Below, one piece after another: positions 23,359-27,439 of a DNA stretch of 27,439 nucleotides (positions are counted from its first letter, which is position 1; the number at the start of each line of letters is the position of its first letter). The DNA comes from Paenalcaligenes sp035301625. GTDB taxonomy: Bacteria; Pseudomonadota; Gammaproteobacteria; Burkholderiales; Burkholderiaceae_B. The position numbers were made by a program, and so were the translations under genes. The notes below the pieces were generated by a model. That model worked only from the letters and a program-made list of their open reading frames with translations, was not told the DNA's origin and made no database searches. The stretch spans positions 1 through 27,439 of the forward strand of contig DATGTW010000038.1 in assembly GCA_035301625.1 (NCBI GenBank). Reading direction: 5' to 3'.

Positions 23359-24258
23359 ATGTTGCACACCTTTGGTCTGATTCTGCCTGATGTTTTCCTG
23401 GTCCTCGTGGGCTGGTTGTTATTTCGTAGTCAATGGTTATCAAGAGAGTTTTTCAACCACACCGAAAAACTAGTTTATTATGTTTTCTTTCCTGCGCTGC
23501 TCTTCCAGTCAGTCACTGATAACCCTCTTAGCTTGCAACAAATCACGACCTTGGGTCTGGCTTCGTGGCTCTTGGTACTAGGCGGCATTGCGCTGTCTTT
23601 TTTGGCTTTCCCTGTCTTGCGCCCGTCTGCAAACAAATACCATTCTATTGCTCAGTGCAGCTATCGGTTTAATACCTACATCGCCCTATCAATTGCGTTT
23701 GCTGTCGGCAGCCAAGCGGGGCTGGGCATCATGGCTATTTACGTAGCCTTGACCGTACCTGTGGTTAATTTTGCTGCCGTTTATACCTTGGCACAAAACA
23801 GCAACAGCCGTGTGTTGTCTGCAGTCCTAAAAAACCCACTCATCTTATCTACGCTAGCCGGGTTTGCTTGGAACGCGACCGGACTGAGCATACCGGGCCC
23901 CGTTGGCATGACCTTGAGCCGTTTAGGAGCCAGTGCACTGCCATTAGGTTTGATTTGTGTTGGGGCATCGTTGTCATTACAAGCCATCCATGGTGCTAAA
24001 ATGCTCATTGGCTGGGTCACAGCAACGCGGCTATTAATCATGCCTATCTTTGCGCTGCTGATTAATTTATGGTTGCCCTTATCACCATTAGAAAAACAAA
24101 TGCTGTTGCTATTTGCCTGTGTTCCACCCGCTACGGCCAGCTACGTTTTGGCTGTGCGCATGGGCGGCAATGGACAACTTGTCGCGCTGACGCTTTCTAT
24201 CAGCACTTTATTGGCTGCCCTGACCCTACCCATGTGGATGATGATCAATTACCTCTAA
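23359..24258 (+). CDS. AEC (auxin efflux carrier) family transporter
   Basis: 299 residues and about ten hydrophobic helices, in two five-helix halves separated by a short polar loop near the middle (NSNSRVLSAVLKNPLILSTLAG). The AEC motif KNPLILSTLAGFAWNATGL is conserved, as is GASLSLQAI. Bacterial AEC proteins export or exchange small carboxylates such as malate; the substrate here cannot be read from sequence. It starts six bases after xerD and ends seven bases before tsaE, so the three are probably co-transcribed, though no functional link is evident. No Shine-Dalgarno is obvious. Confidence 0.88.
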   Translation: MLHTFGLILPDVFLVLVGWLLFRSQWLSREFFNHTEKLVYYVFFPALLFQSVTDNPLSLQQITTLGLASWLLVLGGIALSFLAFPVLRPSANKYHSIAQCSYRFNTYIALSIAFAVGSQAGLGIMAIYVALTVPVVNFAAVYTLAQNSNSRVLSAVLKNPLILSTLAGFAWNATGLSIPGPVGMTLSRLGASALPLGLICVGASLSLQAIHGAKMLIGWVTATRLLIMPIFALLINLWLPLSPLEKQMLLLFACVPPATASYVLAVRMGGNGQLVALTLSISTLLAALTLPMWMMINYL

Positions 24259-24265
24259 TATACCT

Positions 24266-24742
24266 ATGCCCTACACCTTTTATCTTCAGGATGAGGCCGC
24301 CACCGCAGCATTTGCCCAGCAGTTGGCTCCTTTTTTAGCCCATCCCCCTCATAGCGGCGGCAGGTTGTACTTACACGGCGATTTAGGGGCCGGAAAAACC
24401 TCGTTTGTGCGTGCATTGCTGCGCACTCTTGGGGTGAGTGGTCGCATCAAAAGCCCCAGCTATGCTTTGGCCGAAAGCTATGCCCTATCCGAGCAAAATG
24501 CTTATCACCTGGACTTTTATCGTTTTGATGACCCTCGTGAATGGATTGATGCCGGCTTTAGAGAGCTATTGACCGAACCCAATGCTATCGTACTCATCGA
24601 ATGGCCGGAAAAAGCCAAAGGTTTACTCCCCGACCCTGACTTGGAATTGCACCTGCACTATCAAGAACCTGGCCGCAGTCTGAGCCTACACCCCCACACT
24701 GAAAAAGCACACCGCTGGGTAAAAGCGCTGAGCACTCCCTAG
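24266..24742 (+). CDS. tsaE: tRNA threonylcarbamoyladenosine biosynthesis ATPase TsaE
   Basis: 158 residues (typical 150-160). TsaE is the ATPase that works with TsaB and TsaD to place the t6A modification at A37 of ANN-decoding tRNAs. Walker A GDLGAGKT is at 38-45, followed by the family motifs IKSPSYALAESY, AYHLDFYRF and IVLIEWPEKA. It lies seven bases after the AEC gene. In many proteobacteria tsaE precedes amiC and mutL, as here, but with a long 283-base gap before amiC. Confidence 0.96.
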   Translation: MPYTFYLQDEAATAAFAQQLAPFLAHPPHSGGRLYLHGDLGAGKTSFVRALLRTLGVSGRIKSPSYALAESYALSEQNAYHLDFYRFDDPREWIDAGFRELLTEPNAIVLIEWPEKAKGLLPDPDLELHLHYQEPGRSLSLHPHTEKAHRWVKALSTP

Positions 24743-24831
24743 TCTCGACACTATTGCTATTAACCCTAATGCCGAAAAACAAAGTTAGCGTTTATTAACC
24801 GTACTCCATTCCCCTAGGGCACCGAACGAGC

Positions 24832-24837
24832 TATAAT
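24832..24837 (+). promoter_or_regulatory. Candidate -10 box of the amiC promoter
   Basis: A perfect TATAAT in the 283-base tsaE-amiC gap. The -35 at 17 bases (TTCCCC) is poor. A start near 24844 would give amiC a leader of about 180 bases. No gene or tRNA is seen in the gap. Confidence 0.5.
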
Positions 24838-24908
24838 GTTTCTAGATATTTGAGCTATCATATTGATATCAAAGGAACTTAGCAGTCCTAGAGCACTGAA
24901 AAACACCT

Positions 24909-24941
24909 CGACCAGCATGAGTTACTTCTTGTGCAGGGTCG
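24909..24941 (+). other. Hairpin and tiny open frame in the amiC leader
   Basis: CGACC/GGTCG (24909-24913 with 24937-24941) encloses CATGAG/CTTGTG, the latter including G-U pairs, giving a two-part stem. An ATG within it opens a 10-codon frame (MSYFLCRVVC, 24917-24949) with no Shine-Dalgarno. This could be leader structure or chance. Confidence 0.3.
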
Positions 24942-25025
24942 TTTGCTAATGCAGTCAGCTTGAGTCGTTGTCTTTAAACCACGCACCGATATTGCCCCTC
25001 TGACACGCTAACCAAAGGGATCACC

Positions 25026-26387
25026 ATGGCCAAAAAACAAAATACGAACTACTCACAGCCTCCGCGCATGCCTCAGCGACGGGGCTTTGTTGCCGCGGCC
25101 ACCACCCTGCTTGTATTCCCGGTTATTCCTCGTTTGGCACATGCCTCTCAGGTTGTGGCCGTACGTACTTGGCCTGCTGATGAGTACACACGGGTGACGC
25201 TAGAGTTAGGCGCCGAGCTTAAAACCGAGCATTTCACATTGGACGACCCTGATCGTCTGGTCGTTGACCTACACGGGGTCAAGCTCAATGACACGCTCAA
25301 ACAGCTTAATGGCATGGTGCAAGCCAATGATCCCTACATCAAAGAGGTGCGCGTAGGCCAAAACACACCCGATGTCGTACGCTTGGTGCTAGACCTCAAA
25401 CAGCCCATTGCACCACAGGTTTTTACGCTCAAACCAGTCGGAGACTACAAATATCGTTTTGTAATTGACCTTTATCCACTGGTTGCCCAAGACCCGATTT
25501 TGGCTCTGCAACAGCAGTTTGATGACGATGATCCATTGGCGGCTGTTCTCGAAGAACTGGCGATGAACGAATCGCCCAGTACCTCAGTGCCCAAGGTAGA
25601 AGGTCAAAAAGCGCCACCCACTTCGAAATCACCGAGTACGGCTAAAAAAAGCCCCCCTCCTCCGGTTAAAAGCGCTCCTAGTCAGCGCCCAATACTGATT
25701 GCCATAGATCCTGGCCACGGCGGCGAGGATCCGGGGGCAACCGGTCCCAATGGCACGCGTGAAAAAGATGTTGTATTGCAAATTGCACGCCGATTACAAA
25801 AGCATATTGATGCGCAACCCAATATGCGTGCCTATTTAACTCGAGATGGGGATTTTTTCGTGCCCTTGCATGTACGCGTGCAAAAAGCACGTCGTGTACA
25901 GGCTGATTTATTCGTATCTATTCATGCTGATGCCTGGATTAAACCCACTGCGCGGGGCTCATCAGTCTATGCGCTATCTCAAAATGGGGCCAGTAGCACG
26001 GCCGCTCGTTGGCTTGCCAACAAAGAAAATGAGGCTGATATGGTGGGGGGGCTTAATGTTAAGTCCCACGATAAGCAAGTCGCGCAGGTGCTGTTAGACC
26101 TATCCACCGCTGCCCAAATCAATGACTCGTTAAAAGTCGGATCGCAGATACTGGGCAATATCGGTCAAATCAACCGCCTGCACAAAAGCCAAGTGGAACG
26201 GGCTAATTTTGCGGTATTACGCACCCCAGATATCCCGTCTATCCTGATTGAGACTGCTTTTATCAGTAACCCCGAGGAAGAGCGCTTACTGCGTAGCAGT
26301 AGCCACCAAGAAAAGTTGGCTCAGGCCATCCTCTCGGGGATTCAAGACTATTTCAAATCAGGGGCCGCACTGGCACAACGCAGTTAG
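25026..26387 (+). CDS. amiC: N-acetylmuramoyl-L-alanine amidase AmiC, Tat-exported
   Basis: 453 residues. It is a periplasmic zinc amidase that cuts the peptide stem from muramic acid to separate daughter cells. The N-terminus is a twin-arginine signal (PQRRGFVAAATTLLVFPVI, arginines at 18 and 19). An AMIN domain (about 42-140) targets the septum. A Pro/Ser/Lys-rich linker follows (about 175-220), then the Amidase_3 domain (about 224-445) with zinc ligands H231 (DPGHGG), E246 (TREKD) and H300 (SIHAD), and catalytic E409 (LIETAF). The ATG at 25026 has an AAGGG site; an in-frame ATG at residue 15 would still keep the Tat motif. It follows tsaE after a long gap and converges with the DedA gene. 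Confidence 0.96.
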   Translation: MAKKQNTNYSQPPRMPQRRGFVAAATTLLVFPVIPRLAHASQVVAVRTWPADEYTRVTLELGAELKTEHFTLDDPDRLVVDLHGVKLNDTLKQLNGMVQANDPYIKEVRVGQNTPDVVRLVLDLKQPIAPQVFTLKPVGDYKYRFVIDLYPLVAQDPILALQQQFDDDDPLAAVLEELAMNESPSTSVPKVEGQKAPPTSKSPSTAKKSPPPPVKSAPSQRPILIAIDPGHGGEDPGATGPNGTREKDVVLQIARRLQKHIDAQPNMRAYLTRDGDFFVPLHVRVQKARRVQADLFVSIHADAWIKPTARGSSVYALSQNGASSTAARWLANKENEADMVGGLNVKSHDKQVAQVLLDLSTAAQINDSLKVGSQILGNIGQINRLHKSQVERANFAVLRTPDIPSILIETAFISNPEEERLLRSSSHQEKLAQAILSGIQDYFKSGAALAQRS

Positions 26388-26408
26388 TAGCCACTGATGG
26401 GTATTGGC

Positions 26409-27059
26409 TCAAGACCGATAATAGCGAGCGACTAAATGACGTCCCAAGCGCCACAGTACCCCAAGCAAAACGGGTACTGCTGCCGCGCCAATCCCAACCA
26501 ATACAATCGTATTCAGATGGTCGCGAATGATGGGGATATGGCCAAAGAAATAACCCAAACTAATTAGACCAAAAATCCAAATACACGCCCCCGCGATGTT
26601 GTAAAACTGAAACCACCCACGATGCATTTGGCCTACTCCGGCCACAAAGGGGGCGAATGTGCGAAACAGGGGCAAAAACCGCGAGGCAACTAACGTTTTG
26701 CCGCCATGCTTTTCATAAAAGGCATGGGTTTTTATTAGAGCCTTGCGATCTAAAAAACGGGACTCCTCGGTAAATACGCGCGGGCCGATATATCGACCAA
26801 TATGATAATTGACGGTGTTGCCCAAAATGGCTGCCAACACCAATAAAATGCTCAATAATACCGGATCAAGTGAGCCGGCAGCACCAAAGGCACCCGCAAT
26901 AAATAATAAAGAATCACCAGGCAAAAAAGGAAAAATCACAAGTCCTGTTTCACTAAAAATAATGCAAAACAATATAAGATAAATCCAAGCCCCGTACTGC
27001 TCTACCCATAGACCCAGATACTGGTCTATTTGTAATAACATGGTAAGTATTTCAGGCAT
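26409..27059 (-). CDS. DedA-family inner-membrane protein
   Basis: 216 residues from the ATG at 27059, with AAAGGCGG as ribosome binding site; a TTG six codons earlier is less likely. DedA (SNARE-associated/VTT) proteins are polytopic membrane proteins, some of which flip lipid carriers such as undecaprenyl phosphate or phospholipids; the substrate here is unknown. Family features are ETGLVIFPFLPGDSLLFIAG (about 37-56) and VASRFLPLFRTFAPFVAGVG (about 125-144), with about five or six hydrophobic segments. It lies opposite to its neighbours between amiC and mutL, genes that are adjacent in many relatives, so it may be an insertion. It is divergent from mutL and converges with amiC, with 21 bases between stops. 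Confidence 0.92.
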   Translation of the reverse strand: MPEILTMLLQIDQYLGLWVEQYGAWIYLILFCIIFSETGLVIFPFLPGDSLLFIAGAFGAAGSLDPVLLSILLVLAAILGNTVNYHIGRYIGPRVFTEESRFLDRKALIKTHAFYEKHGGKTLVASRFLPLFRTFAPFVAGVGQMHRGWFQFYNIAGACIWIFGLISLGYFFGHIPIIRDHLNTIVLVGIGAAAVPVLLGVLWRLGRHLVARYYRS

Positions 27060-27158
27060 CAGGCAACCGCCTTTCAAAAATAAATGATCTGATTTATGTT
27101 TTAATGACTTGCCCAGCTATTCGCTGCAAACCGTAAAGAATACTGTATTTTAACCGCT

Positions 27159-27439
27159 ATGTCTGCCTACCGACCCATCCAGCCTTTAAATCCTACTTTA
27201 GTCAATCAAATCGCTGCCGGTGAAGTCATCGAGCGTCCTGCTTCGGTACTCAAAGAACTGGTAGAAAATAGCATTGATGCTCAAGCCACTCAAATAGATA
27301 TCCGCCTTGACGGAGGGGGTATTCGCCGCATTGCCGTGAGCGATGATGGACACGGAATTGCTGTTGAGCACCTGCCTCTGGCTTTGCAGGCGCATGCCAC
27401 CAGTAAGATTGCCTCATTAGCCGATTTAGAGCAGGTCGG
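27159..27439 (+). CDS. mutL: DNA mismatch repair protein MutL, N-terminal fragment
   Basis: The first 93 codons of mutL; the gene runs off the window. MutL couples mismatch recognition by MutS to strand incision. The GHKL ATPase motifs are present: NQIAAGEVIERPASVLKELV with general base E36 (LVENSIDA), the DDGHGI nucleotide-binding motif, and HATSKIASL. The ATG at 27159 gives the standard N-terminus. No clear Shine-Dalgarno or strong promoter is seen in the 99 bases between it and the divergent DedA gene. Confidence 0.97.
   Translation, partial: MSAYRPIQPLNPTLVNQIAAGEVIERPASVLKELVENSIDAQATQIDIRLDGGGIRRIAVSDDGHGIAVEHLPLALQAHATSKIASLADLEQV

Overview
This window is chromosomal DNA from a betaproteobacterium, most likely Burkholderiales, family Alcaligenaceae. 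That placement is inferred from gene content and order (rlmE/yhbY/greA beside carAB, the recR-ybaB-dnaX-ffs block, tsaE-amiC-mutL) and from protein features such as the MNNSFSKVAIW start of FtsH. Base composition looks near 50% GC throughout. I see no insertion sequence, prophage, tRNA, rRNA or CRISPR array. Almost everything is a recognisable housekeeping or transport gene, and the longest gene-free stretch is about 280 bases.

Layout. Bases 1-1732 hold the start of ftsH, rlmE, the divergent yhbY, and greA (23S rRNA methylation, ribosome assembly, transcript cleavage). Bases 1955-4141 hold an NCS2 uracil permease and a histidine phosphatase on the other strand. These two sit between greA and carB-carA (4272-8685), which make carbamoyl phosphate for pyrimidine and arginine synthesis, so a uracil importer neighbours the first step of de novo pyrimidine synthesis. 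Transaldolase (8821-9783) is divergent from carA. Bases 9826-13080, minus strand, hold the ffs (4.5S SRP RNA)-dnaX-ybaB-recR block. Bases 13112-19121 hold a two-gene AddAB-like helicase/nuclease pair for double-strand-break repair.

Bases 19154-22294 form a molybdate module: modE (+) converging with modA-modB-modC (-), with a recognisable ModE operator in front of modA. Bases 22450-24742 run xerD, an AEC-family transporter and tsaE on the plus strand. After a 283-base structured gap come amiC (Tat-exported cell-wall amidase), a convergent DedA-family membrane protein, and the first 93 codons of mutL.

The points most worth a second look are regulatory rather than new genes. They are an A8 slippery run in dnaX that would give a gamma-like short product of about 410 residues; a terminator-like hairpin in the greA leader; a promoter plus terminator in front of the histidine phosphatase; a compound hairpin between that gene and carB; a reduced AddB-like partner; and a ModE/ModC pair with missing or worn Mop domains. 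I did not find convincing evidence of an entirely new multi-gene system.
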